Origin: Bordetella parapertussis
Lineage (GTDB): Bacteria > Pseudomonadota > Gammaproteobacteria > Burkholderiales > Burkholderiaceae_C
Direction of reading: 5' to 3'
Length of the DNA stretch: 25,526 nt
Assembly: GCA_945875935.1 (NCBI GenBank)
Contig: CAMCNE010000025.1
Span: 1-25,526 of the forward strand
Part shown: positions 14,430 to 23,467 of the stretch, piece after piece
How positions within the stretch are numbered: the stretch's first letter is position 1
Layout: every line of letters starts with the position of its first letter
Translations under genes and position numbers: made by a program
The notes under the pieces: generated by a model
The model's input: only the letters and a program-made list of their open reading frames with translations
Told to the model about the DNA's origin: nothing
Database searches by the model: none

Positions 14430-15070
14430 GCCGCGAGGGTCGCAATCACGGTGGTGGTGGCGCTGACCTTGTCCCCGGGCGCGACATTGGCCGTCGCGGT
14501 GACAGGAAGGTACACATCGACCCGAGAGCCAAAACGGATGAATCCGTAACGCTGCCCTCGGGTGAGCTTGTCTCCAACTTTCGTGTAGCAAAGGATGCGT
14601 CTGGCAATCAGCCCTGCCACCTGCACCAGCGTGATCGTGTGAGGACCCGAGGCGATCACCACCGCATTGCGCTCGTTTTCGGTTGATGCCTTGTCGAGGT
14701 CGGCATTCACGAACTGCCCTGGAAAGTAGGCCACCTTCGTGACCTCGCCATCAACGCTGGAGCGGTTGCTGTGGACGTTGAACACATTCATGAACACGCT
14801 GATCAGCAATGCGTCGCGATCCGCATACGGATCGCGGACCTTTTCGATTTTCACGATGCGCCCGTCGGCCGGCGACAGCACCAGATCCTTGCCTTGCGGA
14901 ATGGCACGCGGGGGATCCCTGAAAAACTGCACCACGAAAACCAGAACGATCAGCAACAGCCAGGTCACCCAACCGAAACCCGTGAGCGCCACAGAGGCGA
15001 CCACCAGACCGAGGGCGATCGCAATGAAGGGCCAACCTTCTTTGGCAAGGATCGGATGTGGGTAATTCAT
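14426..15070 (-). CDS. psd: Phosphatidylserine decarboxylase proenzyme (short form)
   Basis: Psd converts phosphatidylserine to phosphatidylethanolamine, using a pyruvoyl group formed by self-cleavage. The 214-residue product is the short form of the family. It has N-terminal hydrophobic segments (about 13-50), the conserved LSPADGRI (65-72), MNVFNVHSNRSP-like FMNVFNVHSNRSS (93-105), and the cleavage site Gly181-Ser182 in RFGSR. The ATG at 15070 gives MNYPHPILAKEGWPF, the expected start. It lies about 31 bases beyond the terminator that follows ilvC and overlaps pssA. How it is transcribed is not obvious: either a promoter in the terminator region or read-through. Confidence 0.96.
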   Translation of the reverse strand: MNYPHPILAKEGWPFIAIALGLVVASVALTGFGWVTWLLLIVLVFVVQFFRDPPRAIPQGKDLVLSPADGRIVKIEKVRDPYADRDALLISVFMNVFNVHSNRSSVDGEVTKVAYFPGQFVNADLDKASTENERNAVVIASGPHTITLVQVAGLIARRILCYTKVGDKLTRGQRYGFIRFGSRVDVYLPVTATANVAPGDKVSATTTVIATLAA

Positions 15071-15091
15071 GCGACGCAGTCTACCTATGGG

Positions 15092-15126
15092 ATGAAAGAA
15101 AAAGCCGCGGGAGATGCCCGCGGCTT
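15092..15126 (-). terminator. Intrinsic terminator after ilvC
   Basis: AAGCCGCGGG and CCCGCGGCTT form a perfect 10-base-pair stem with a five-base loop (15102-15126). On the minus strand it is followed by TTTTTCTTTC. It ends the ilvB-ilvN-ilvC transcript between the ilvC stop and the psd start. Confidence 0.88.
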
Positions 15127-15165
15127 GGAAATGCGTTGCGGCCGCTCAGGCCACGCACGCACAGA

Positions 15166-16179
15166 TCAGTTCTTGGACTGGTCGACCAGGCGGTTCTTCT
15201 TGATCCAAGGCATCATGGCGCGCAAGTTCTCGCCCACGATCTCGATCGGGTGCTCGGCCATCAGACGACGACGCGACAGCAGCGTTGGAGCGCCGGCACG
15301 GTTTTCAAGGATGAAGCTCTTGGCGTACTCACCGGTCTGGATGTCCTTGAGCGCCTTGCGCATGGCGTTCTTGGTGTCCTCGGTCACGATCTTCGGGCCG
15401 GTCACGTACTCGCCGTACTCGGCGTTGTTCGAGATCGAGTAGTTCATGTTGGCGATGCCGCCTTCATAGATCAGATCGACGATGAGCTTGAGTTCGTGCA
15501 GGCACTCGAAGTAGGCCATCTCCGGCGCGTAGCCGGCTTCGGTCAGCGTCTCGAAGCCGGCCTTGATCAGCTCGACGGCCCCGCCGCACAGTACGGCTTG
15601 TTCGCCGAACAGGTCGGTTTCGGTCTCTTCACGGAAGCTCGTTTCGATGATGCCGGCCTTGCCGCCACCATTGGCCGAGGCGTAGCTCAGTGCCAGATCA
15701 CGGGCCTTGCCCGAACGGTCAGCGTACACCGCGATCAGGTGTGGCACGCCACCGCCTTGGGTGTAGGTCGAACGCACGGTGTGACCTGGAGCCTTGGGAG
15801 CGACCATCCAGACATCGAGGTCGGCGCGCGGAACGACCTGACCGTAGTGAATGTTGAAGCCGTGAGCGAAGGCCAGCGATGCGCCTTGCTTCATGTGGGC
15901 AGCCACGTCGTTGTAGACGGCTGCGATCTGCTCGTCGGGCAGCAGGATCATGACGATGTCGGCGGCCTTGACGGCCTCGACCACTTCAAGCACCTTGAGG
16001 CCGGCCTTTTCGGCCTTGGCCCACGATGGGCCGCCCTTGCGCAGACCGACGGTGACATTGACGCCGCTGTCGTTCAGGTTTTGAGCGTGCGCGTGTCCTT
16101 GCGAGCCGTAGCCCAGGATGGTGACGGTCTTGCCCTTGACCAGGCTCAGGTCAGCGTCTTTGTCGTAGTAAACATTCAT
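15166..16179 (-). CDS. ilvC: Ketol-acid reductoisomerase
   Basis: IlvC isomerises and reduces acetolactate or acetohydroxybutyrate in valine, leucine and isoleucine synthesis. The 337-residue product is the short class I form. The NAD(P)-binding motif GYGSQGHAHAQN is at 23-34. The catalytic helical domain has the conserved metal-binding DLFGEQAVLCGG and the ECLHELKLIVDLIYEGG stretch. The ATG at 16179 is preceded by a perfect AAGGAG. It is the third gene of ilvBNC, 41 bases after ilvN, and is followed by a terminator. Confidence 0.98.
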   Translation of the reverse strand: MNVYYDKDADLSLVKGKTVTILGYGSQGHAHAQNLNDSGVNVTVGLRKGGPSWAKAEKAGLKVLEVVEAVKAADIVMILLPDEQIAAVYNDVAAHMKQGASLAFAHGFNIHYGQVVPRADLDVWMVAPKAPGHTVRSTYTQGGGVPHLIAVYADRSGKARDLALSYASANGGGKAGIIETSFREETETDLFGEQAVLCGGAVELIKAGFETLTEAGYAPEMAYFECLHELKLIVDLIYEGGIANMNYSISNNAEYGEYVTGPKIVTEDTKNAMRKALKDIQTGEYAKSFILENRAGAPTLLSRRRLMAEHPIEIVGENLRAMMPWIKKNRLVDQSKN

Positions 16180-16220
16180 GGGGTTCTCCTTGGTTCAGTT
16201 GTTTTGCAGTGGGTGCGGGT

Positions 16221-16712
16221 TCATACGCGCAAGATGCGCTCTCCACGACCGATCCCGCTCGTACCGGTACGCACAGTTTCCAGAATGGCGGCCCGATCAA
16301 TCGCTTCGATGAAGGCATCAAGCTTTGACGAGTCGCCGGTCAACTCGATGGTGTAACTCTTCTCGGTCACGTCGATGATCCGACCGCGGAAGATGTCGGC
16401 CATGCGGGTCATCTCCTCGCGCTCCTTGCCGACCGCGCGCACTTTGATCAGCATCAGTTCGCGAGCCGTGTAGGAACCCTCGGTCAGATCCACCACCTTG
16501 ACCACCTCGATCAGTCGATTGAGGTGCTTGGTGATCTGCTCGATGACGTCGTCAGAACCCGTGGTCACGATGGTCATGCGCGACAAAGAAGCGTCTTCCG
16601 TCGTCGCGACGGTCAGGCTCTCGATGTTGTAGCCGCGGGCCGAGAACAAGCCGACCACCCGCGAAAGCGCTCCGGGTTCGTTTTCAAGCAGCAACGCAAT
16701 GATGTGTTTCAT
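16221..16712 (-). CDS. ilvN: Acetolactate synthase small (regulatory) subunit
   Basis: The small subunit binds the catalytic IlvB subunit, raises its activity and usually confers valine feedback inhibition. The 163-residue product has the common IlvH/IlvN length. An N-terminal ACT domain starts MKHIIALLLENEPGALSRVV and contains GLFSARGYNIESLTVA; the C-terminal domain includes ELMLIKV and YTIELTG. The ATG at 16712 gives the family N-terminus; an in-frame ATG 21 bases upstream is not needed. A 152-base gap separates it from ilvB, with no clear structure or gene in it. Confidence 0.97.
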   Translation of the reverse strand: MKHIIALLLENEPGALSRVVGLFSARGYNIESLTVATTEDASLSRMTIVTTGSDDVIEQITKHLNRLIEVVKVVDLTEGSYTARELMLIKVRAVGKEREEMTRMADIFRGRIIDVTEKSYTIELTGDSSKLDAFIEAIDRAAILETVRTGTSGIGRGERILRV

Positions 16713-16864
16713 GTGTCTTGTCGGCGCCATCAAGGAACGGCAGCGGTGTATGCCGACCCCAACAACAGCCTGAGTTAAGTTGTGTTCAGTTCCGCCACGT
16801 GCGCGATGTTCGACACAGGTTTGGCAGCCGCGGTAACGACTGCGCCGCTGTGTCGTTCAGCGCA

Positions 16865-18649
16865 TCACAGGTCTTCGGAACCCAGCAGCATCTCGCTGAT
16901 GCCCTTGCCCGCCTTGACCATGGGCCAGACGTTTTCTTCCTGGTCGGTGCGAATGTCAAGAAATACGGTGCGATCCTTGAGCCGGATTGCCTCGCGCAAA
17001 GCGCCTTCCACATCGGCCGGCCGCTCGATCTTGAAACCGACGTGACCGTAAGCTTCGGCAAGCTTCACGAAATCAGGCAGCGCGTCCATGTAGCTGTGCG
17101 AGTAGCGGCCGCCGTAATCCAACTGTTGCCATTGACGAACCATGCCCAAATACCGGTTGTTGAGCGACACCACCTTGACCGCCGTGTTGTATTGAAAGCA
17201 GGTGGAGAGCTCCTGGATGCACATCTGGATCGAGCCTTCACCCGTCACGCAAAACACGTCAGCTTCCGGCTTGGCCAGCTTGATGCCCATGGCATACGGC
17301 AGGCCCACGCCCATCGTCCCGAGGCCACCCGAGTTGATCCAGCGGCGCGGTTGGTCGAAGCGGTAGTACTGCGCGGCCCACATCTGATGCTGGCCCACGT
17401 CAGAGGTGATGTAGGCGTCGCTGTCCTTGGTCAGCTCCCACAGCTTCTGGATCACGTACTGCGGCTTGATCACCTCGTCGCTGGGCGTGTACTTGAGGCA
17501 GTCGCGGCCACGCCACTCGGCGATTTGCGACCACCACGACGACAGGGTGGTCGTATCCGGCTTGAGTTGCGACTCCCTGATCTGCACGATGAGTTCCTGG
17601 AGCACGTCTTTCACGTCGCCCACGATGGGAATGTCAACCTTGACGCGCTTGGAAATCGATGAAGGGTCGATGTCGATGTGCACGATCTTGCGTTCGACCG
17701 AGGCAAAGTGGGCCGGATTGCCGATCACCCGGTCGTCGAAACGCGCTCCCACCGCCAACAGCACGTCGCAGTTTTGCATCGTCATGTTGGCTTCAAAGGT
17801 GCCGTGCATGCCCAGCATTCCAAGGAACTTGGGGTCGCTCGCCGGATAGGCGCCCAAACCCATCAGCGTGTTGGTGCACGGATAACCGAGCAGGTCCACC
17901 AATTCACGCAATTCGGCCGAAGCCTCGCCCAGGATCACGCCACCGCCGCTGTAGATATAAGGGCGTTTTGCCGCCATCAGCAACTGCACCGCCTTGCGGA
18001 TTTGCCCGCCATGGCCCTTGCGAACCGGGCTGTAAGAGCGCATCTCGATCGAGGCAGGGTAGGAAAACGCTGTGGTCTTGAGCGAGACATCCTTGGGAAT
18101 GTCGATCACCACCGGCCCCGGACGTCCGGTGCGGGCGATGTGAAACGCTTTCTTGATGGTCAAGGCCAGGTCGCGAACGTCCTTGACGAGAAAGTTGTGC
18201 TTGACGATAGGCCGGGTGATGCCCACCGTGTCGCACTCCTGGAACGCATCCAGCCCGATCGCAGGCGTGGGAACCTGACCGGTGATGATGACCATCGGAA
18301 TGCTGTCCATGTAGGCCGTGGCGATGCCGGTGATGGCATTGGTGACGCCCGGGCCCGAGGTCACCAGCGCGACGCCCACCTCGCCGGAGGCTCGGGCGTA
18401 GCCGTCAGCGGCATGAACGGCCGCCTGCTCATGGCGCACCAGCACGTGCTCGATGGTGTTTTGCTTGTACAGAGCGTCGTAGATGTACAGCACGGCTCCA
18501 CCGGGATAGCCCCAGAGGAACTTGACGTTTTCGAGCTGCAGGCATCGAACGAGTATTTCGGAGCCGTTGGGCTCGCCGGCGGCGGCGCCGGAAGTGACTT
18601 GAGAAGACGCCGTCTCGGCGCCCTTGATCTCGTCGGCAGATATGTCCAT
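16865..18649 (-). CDS. ilvB: Acetolactate synthase large (catalytic) subunit
   Basis: The thiamine-diphosphate enzyme that makes acetolactate or acetohydroxybutyrate, the first common step of branched-chain amino acid synthesis. The 594-residue product has the three expected domains. Catalytic Glu74 lies in VRHEQAAVHAADGYARA. FAD- and quinone-like site residues occur in the middle domain (GARFDDRVIGNP at 301-312). The C-terminal cofactor domain has GEGSIQM at 470-476 and Asn-Asn at 497-498. The cofactor motif is normally GDG; here the aspartate is glutamate. The ATG at 18649 follows AGAGG. An N-terminal tail of about 30 residues before SEILVRCLQ is longer than minimal. First gene of ilvBNC. 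Confidence 0.97.
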   Translation of the reverse strand: MDISADEIKGAETASSQVTSGAAAGEPNGSEILVRCLQLENVKFLWGYPGGAVLYIYDALYKQNTIEHVLVRHEQAAVHAADGYARASGEVGVALVTSGPGVTNAITGIATAYMDSIPMVIITGQVPTPAIGLDAFQECDTVGITRPIVKHNFLVKDVRDLALTIKKAFHIARTGRPGPVVIDIPKDVSLKTTAFSYPASIEMRSYSPVRKGHGGQIRKAVQLLMAAKRPYIYSGGGVILGEASAELRELVDLLGYPCTNTLMGLGAYPASDPKFLGMLGMHGTFEANMTMQNCDVLLAVGARFDDRVIGNPAHFASVERKIVHIDIDPSSISKRVKVDIPIVGDVKDVLQELIVQIRESQLKPDTTTLSSWWSQIAEWRGRDCLKYTPSDEVIKPQYVIQKLWELTKDSDAYITSDVGQHQMWAAQYYRFDQPRRWINSGGLGTMGVGLPYAMGIKLAKPEADVFCVTGEGSIQMCIQELSTCFQYNTAVKVVSLNNRYLGMVRQWQQLDYGGRYSHSYMDALPDFVKLAEAYGHVGFKIERPADVEGALREAIRLKDRTVFLDIRTDQEENVWPMVKAGKGISEMLLGSEDL

Positions 18650-18775
18650 GGTGAACCTCTGTGAATTTCTCTGACGAAAAACCATCGGTGGGCCTCTCCG
18701 CGCCCTTTTGGGGCGGGTGTGGCACCTGCTGGATCATCTGGAAGACGCCCTCGGGTCGAGTGCGCCGGAAATGAT

Positions 18776-18805
18776 CAAACGTTTGTGAAGCCCGCGATTA
18801 TGGCA
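18776..18805 (-). promoter_or_regulatory. Putative ilvB promoter with a palindrome at the start of the transcript
   Basis: On the minus strand CATAAT (18797-18802) is preceded by TGC, giving an extended -10 element five-sixths like the consensus; the -35 is poor. This would start ilvB transcripts near 18790 with a leader of about 140 bases. The perfect 10-base palindrome CAAACGTTTG (18776-18785) lies just after that start and could be an operator. The leader has a small CGCCC/GGGCG hairpin but no convincing leader peptide. Confidence 0.4.
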
Positions 18806-18901
18806 TCGCATCAGGCCGCGTTGCCATCCGGCATGCTGCCCGACTGATGCGGTGAGATACTCCGAAATCGCCCGCACCGCCCGTCCAGAGGCTCTTCCTC
18901 C

Positions 18902-19468
18902 TTGGCCTTCGAAAAAGAACTCTCCGACTTTCTGAGAAGCGTCGAAAAGCGTGCGTTCAAGCGCGCGGTGTACTCCGTGCGCGATGAAGACGCCGCGCTG
19001 GACATCGTTCAGGACGCCATGATCAAGCTCGCAGAGAACTACGCTGACCGACCCAGCGCCGAATGGCCGCCGTTGTTTCAGCGCATCCTTGCAAACGCCA
19101 CCATGGACTGGTTCCGACGCCAGAAGGTGCGCGGCAGTCTTTTCAAGAATTTCTCCGATTTCGAGTCAGCGTCCGACGACGCGGATTACGATTTTCTCGA
19201 GACACTCGAGGCCCTGGCCGGTAGCACCGCCACGGAGAGCGCCTCGGACGCGCATTCGCGCGAACAGGTGCTCGCGATGATCGAAGCGGCGATCGGCGAA
19301 TTGCCCGGTCGTCAACGGGAAGCGTTTCTCCTGCGTTACTGGGAGGAACTCGATGTGGCTGAGACGGCTGCGGCCATGGGGTGCTCCGAAGGAAGCGTGA
19401 AAACTCACTGCTCCCGTGCGGTGCACGCGCTGGCCAAGGCCCTGAAGGCAAAAGGAATAGTCCCATGA
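18902..19468 (+). CDS. ECF-type RNA polymerase sigma factor
   Basis: The 188-residue product has the two conserved parts of an ECF sigma factor. Region 2 (about 8-80) contains AFKRAVYSVRDEDAALDIVQ and a WFRRQKVRG-type segment. Region 4 (about 118-180) contains LPGRQREAFLLRYWEELDV and the helix-turn-helix AAAMGCSEGSVKTHCSRAVH. An acidic linker rich in Asp and Ser joins them. No ATG or GTG exists between the upstream in-frame stop and the TTG at 18902, so TTG is the likely start; AGAGG lies about ten bases before it. Its stop overlaps the start of the DUF3619 gene. The neighbours suggest an envelope-related regulon, but the inducing signal is unknown. Confidence 0.88.
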   Translation: MAFEKELSDFLRSVEKRAFKRAVYSVRDEDAALDIVQDAMIKLAENYADRPSAEWPPLFQRILANATMDWFRRQKVRGSLFKNFSDFESASDDADYDFLETLEALAGSTATESASDAHSREQVLAMIEAAIGELPGRQREAFLLRYWEELDVAETAAAMGCSEGSVKTHCSRAVHALAKALKAKGIVP

Positions 19469-19881
19469 CTGAGAACCCCTCCCAAAGGCTGGCCCGCATC
19501 GCGGCTCTTGAGTCGCGCCTGGGTCTCAGGCTCGCAGATCGCCTCTCTGAAGGCGCCGAGAAGCTGCCTCACGATGTCACCGAACGGCTTCGCTTCGCCC
19601 GTGGCATGGCGCTCTCGCGAGCACCTCGGCCGGCCGCCCAGGTCGAGGTCTATGGTTCAGGCAAGGTTCTCGCGCTCGGAAGTTCTTGGTGGAGACCCTT
19701 GGCCTCGGTGCTGCAGGTTCTGGCTTTGGCAGGTGGTTTTTTTCTCATTGGGCACCTGCACTCGCAGGCTCAGATCTCGGCCGCAGCCGAAATTGACGCG
19801 GCTTTGCTGTCTGATGATCTGCCTCCCGAGGCCTACAACGACCCGGGATTCGTCGAGTTCCTCAAAACCTTTGCCGATTGA
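19465..19881 (+). CDS. DUF3619-family single-pass membrane protein
   Basis: The 138-residue product matches the uncharacterised DUF3619 family of betaproteobacteria, recognised chiefly from its place after the sigma gene and its C-terminal LLSDDLPPEAYNDPGFVEFL. The first 78 residues are soluble and basic/helical (RLARIAALESRLGLRLADRL). A single membrane segment lies at about 79-98 (PLASVLQVLALAGGFFLIGH) and a short acidic tail follows. The positive-inside rule puts the N-terminal part in the cytoplasm, the topology of a small anti-sigma factor. The ATG overlaps the sigma stop (ATGA), implying coupled translation. The anti-sigma role is inference; no known zinc-binding anti-sigma motif is seen. 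Confidence 0.85.
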   Translation: MTENPSQRLARIAALESRLGLRLADRLSEGAEKLPHDVTERLRFARGMALSRAPRPAAQVEVYGSGKVLALGSSWWRPLASVLQVLALAGGFFLIGHLHSQAQISAAAEIDAALLSDDLPPEAYNDPGFVEFLKTFAD

Positions 19882-19892
19882 ACAGCGCGGGC

Positions 19893-20806
<914 letters not shown>

Positions 20807-20810
<4 letters not shown>

Positions 20811-21343
20811 ACGCCGACCCAGCCATCGGTTTGGCGCCTGCCGGTCACGTGCCCAGCCTCAAGCGGCGCATGGCCTGCTTTGTCTACGAAGGCATGATCC
20901 TGTTCGGCATCGGCTTGGTTCCTGGTGCGATCGGAGCGTTGTTCACCGCGCTCACCGGCCAGACCCACCCTCTGCAAAGCGACACCGCACTGCGGGTGAT
21001 CGCCTACGTGATCTATGGGGTGTACTTCACCTGGTTCTGGTCCTCGCGAGGCCAGACGCTGCCGATGCAGACATGGAACATCCGGCTCGTGATGCTGTCA
21101 GGGCAGCCACTGTCGCAAGGAAAAGCGCTGATGCGCTACGTGGCCAGCAGTGCGTGGTTCGTCCCGGCGGTGGTGATTGCCCAGATCAATCATTGGTCGC
21201 GCTGGGAGGCGTTGCTTGCGATGACGGTCGGCGTCATCGCCTACGCCTTGCTGGCGTTGCTTCACCCTCAGCGTCAGTTCTGGCACGACGCGTTGTGCGG
21301 CACGCAAATCATCGATGCGCCACCACTGAAAAAGCGCCGCTGA
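20807..21343 (+). CDS. RDD-family integral membrane protein
   Basis: The 178-residue product has the RDD layout. An N-terminal RRMACFVYE matches the Arg…Asp signature, with Glu in place of the last Asp. About four hydrophobic segments follow (roughly 29-49, 60-78, 110-126 and 135-152). The closing RQFWHDALCGTQII resembles the conserved family end. RDD proteins are small inner-membrane proteins of largely unknown role; some are linked to ion transport. Its ATG overlaps the DUF3106 stop (ATGA), so it is the fourth gene of the sigma unit. Its 3' end contains the hairpin of the terminator serving the convergent glnB. Confidence 0.88.
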
Positions 21344-21350
21344 GGGCGCT
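21326..21350 (-). terminator. Intrinsic terminator after glnB
   Basis: On the minus strand AGCGCC, six bases, GGCGCT is followed by TTTTTC (stem arms 21333-21338 and 21345-21350). It lies 27 bases after the glnB stop and inside the end of the convergent RDD gene. Confidence 0.75.
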
Positions 21351-21377
21351 CGTGGTCGGATCGACTCGATCAGCGGG

Positions 21378-21716
21378 TCAGACGGCGTCTTCGTCGGTCT
21401 CGCCGGTGCGAATGCGAACCACCTGAGACACCGAAGTCACGAAGATCTTGCCGTCGCCGATCTTGCCGGTTCTGGCGGCCTTGACGATCGCCTCGATGCA
21501 GCGGTCCACGTCGCCGTCCTTGACCACCACCTCGACTTTCACCTTGGGCAAGAAGTCGACCACGTACTCAGCGCCGCGGTACAGCTCGGTGTGGCCTTTT
21601 TGCCGTCCGAAGCCCTTGACCTCGGTCACCGTGAGGCCGGTCACGCCCACCTCGGCCAGTGCTTCGCGCACTTCTTCGAGCTTGAATGGTTTGATGATGG
21701 CGGTGATTTGCTTCAT
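21378..21716 (-). CDS. glnB: Nitrogen regulatory protein P-II
   Basis: P-II is a trimeric signal protein that senses 2-oxoglutarate and ATP/ADP and reports nitrogen status to targets such as NtrB, GlnE and AmtB. The 112-residue product has the standard length. Tyr51, the uridylylation site, lies in the T-loop HTELYRGAEYVVD (42-54); the C-terminal signature is RTGKIGDGKIFV. Sequence is closer to GlnB than to GlnK (FKLEEVREALAEVGVTG). The ATG at 21716 follows AGGAG. It lies 34 bases after nadE, so they are probably cotranscribed; coupling a nitrogen sensor to a glutamine-using enzyme makes sense. Confidence 0.97.
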   Translation of the reverse strand: MKQITAIIKPFKLEEVREALAEVGVTGLTVTEVKGFGRQKGHTELYRGAEYVVDFLPKVKVEVVVKDGDVDRCIEAIVKAARTGKIGDGKIFVTSVSQVVRIRTGETDEDAV

Positions 21717-21750
21717 GGCGATCTCCTGATGACGGCTTCGTGAAAAGAGT

Positions 21751-23436
21751 TTAAGCGCGGAATTTCGAGGTGATCGGATAGCGCCAGTCACGCCCAAAGG
21801 CTCTGTGCGTGATGCGAATTCCCACCGGCGCCTGACGCCGTTTGTACTCGTTGATCTTGATCAGCCGTGCGACGCGCTCGACGTCGGCGCGCTCGAACCC
21901 GGCGGCCACGATGTCGTCGATGCTCTGGTCGTTTTCCATGTAGCGCTCGACCACCTCGTCGAGCACGGCGTACTCGGGCAGGCTGTCCTGATCCTTCTGG
22001 TCGGGCCTGAGCTCAGCCGAAGGCGCGCGCGTGAGGATGCGCGTCGGGATCACCTCGCCAAGACCGCCGTTGGGCTGCGCGTTCTTCCAGTGGCAAAGGC
22101 GATAGACCAGCGTCTTGGCCACGTCCTTGATGACGGCAAAGCCGCCGGCCATGTCGCCATACAGCGTGCAGTAGCCGGTGGCCATCTCGCTCTTGTTGCC
22201 CGTGGTCAGCACGATCGATCCGAACTTGTTCGACAGCGCCATCAGCAAGGTGCCGCGGATGCGCGCCTGGATGTTTTCTTCGGTCGTGTCCTCGGGCAGC
22301 CCGGCGAACTCGATGGCCAAGCTCTGGCGAAACGACGCGAACATGGGCGCTATGGAAATCTCGTCGTAGCGCACGCCCAGGCGCTCGGCCATGTCGCGTG
22401 CGTCGATCCACGAGATGTCGGCGGTGTAGGGCGAGGGCATCATCACCGTGCGCACCTTGTCGGCCCCCAACGCATCCACGGCAACCGCAAGCACCAAGGC
22501 CGAATCGACACCACCGCTCAAGCCGATCAGCACGCCCGGAAAGCCGTTCTTGCCGATGTAGTCGCGCACACCGGCAACCAGCGCGCCCCAGGCCTGAGCC
22601 TCGAGGCATGGCACTTCGGTGATATCGCCGGCGACTCCATCGGCCGACACCTCAAGCATCAGCAGCGCTTCTTCGAACATCGCAGCGCGCGCGGCGACGC
22701 GGCCTGTGGCATCGAGCGCAAACGAGGCGCCGTCGAACACCACCTCGTCCTGAGCGCCGCACAGGTGCGCATACAAAAGCGGCATGCCGACATCGCGGGC
22801 GCGTTCGCCCATGCGGGCCTCGCGCTCTTCGACCTTGCCCAGGTGGTACGGCGAGGCGTTCAGCACGCACAGCACCTGCGCGCCGGCAGCCTTCGCGGCG
22901 CGCGCCGGCTCGTCGAACCAGGCGTCTTCGCAAATCGCCAACCCGAAGCGCACGCCACCCACGCTGAACACCACCGCACCCAGCCCCGCATCACGGCCCG
23001 AAGCAAAGTAGCGCCGCTCGTCAAACACCTGGTAGTTGGGCAGTTCGCGCTTGCAGTAAGTGGCGATCACGCGCCCCTCGCTGAGCACACTGGCCGCGTT
23101 GTGCCGGACGGCCACGGCCAGCGACTTGGTCCTAACATCAGCCTGATCACCCCATTGATGCGGATGCCCCACCACCACATGCAAACCAGGCAAGTCCGCG
23201 AGCGCTTTGGCGCAGTCGGCCAGCGCGGCCTGACAGCCCTGCATGAAAGCCGGGCGCAAGAGCAGATCTTCCGGCGGGTAGCCGCACAAACTCAACTCGG
23301 GCGTGATCACCAGTTGCGCACCCTGCGCGTGGGCACGACGGGCAAACTCGACGATCTTCGCGGCGTTGCCGGCGAGGTCGCCCACGGTCGGATTGATCTG
23401 CGCCAGAGCGACTTTGACCGCGGGTTGAAAAGGCAT
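21751..23436 (-). CDS. nadE: Glutamine-dependent NAD+ synthetase
   Basis: NadE amidates deamido-NAD+ in the last step of NAD+ synthesis, using glutamine hydrolysed by its own N-terminal domain. The 561-residue product is the two-domain form. The nitrilase-type glutaminase domain (1-270) has the triad Glu47 (TPELSLCGYP), Lys129 (YCKRELPNY) and Cys169 (LAICEDAWF). The synthetase domain has the pyrophosphatase loop SGGVDS at 307-312 and LTTGNKSEMATGYCTLYGD. The ATG at 23436 gives MPFQPAVKVALAQINPTVGD, the typical start. It is followed by glnB and is divergent from the GNAT gene with only tens of bases between starts. Confidence 0.98.
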   Translation of the reverse strand: MPFQPAVKVALAQINPTVGDLAGNAAKIVEFARRAHAQGAQLVITPELSLCGYPPEDLLLRPAFMQGCQAALADCAKALADLPGLHVVVGHPHQWGDQADVRTKSLAVAVRHNAASVLSEGRVIATYCKRELPNYQVFDERRYFASGRDAGLGAVVFSVGGVRFGLAICEDAWFDEPARAAKAAGAQVLCVLNASPYHLGKVEEREARMGERARDVGMPLLYAHLCGAQDEVVFDGASFALDATGRVAARAAMFEEALLMLEVSADGVAGDITEVPCLEAQAWGALVAGVRDYIGKNGFPGVLIGLSGGVDSALVLAVAVDALGADKVRTVMMPSPYTADISWIDARDMAERLGVRYDEISIAPMFASFRQSLAIEFAGLPEDTTEENIQARIRGTLLMALSNKFGSIVLTTGNKSEMATGYCTLYGDMAGGFAVIKDVAKTLVYRLCHWKNAQPNGGLGEVIPTRILTRAPSAELRPDQKDQDSLPEYAVLDEVVERYMENDQSIDDIVAAGFERADVERVARLIKINEYKRRQAPVGIRITHRAFGRDWRYPITSKFRA

Positions 23437-23467
23437 TTTTCGGGTGGTGACGCAGGGTGAAACAGCG

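Noticed and set aside
15058..16356. 432-codon plus-strand open frame opposite ilvC
   Set aside because: Antisense shadow; it also crosses the ilvC terminator and the ilvN-ilvC gap, which no real gene would be expected to do.
18720..18790. Leader peptide for ilvB starting TTG at about 18779 (I-I-S-G-A-L…)
   Set aside because: Only two Ile and one Leu early on, no ribosome-binding site, and no terminator with a U tract before ilvB; unlike the leuA leader it does not form alternative hairpins.
21805..23460. 551-codon plus-strand open frame opposite nadE
   Set aside because: Shadow of nadE: same extent, no domain, composition of reverse-complemented GC-rich codons.
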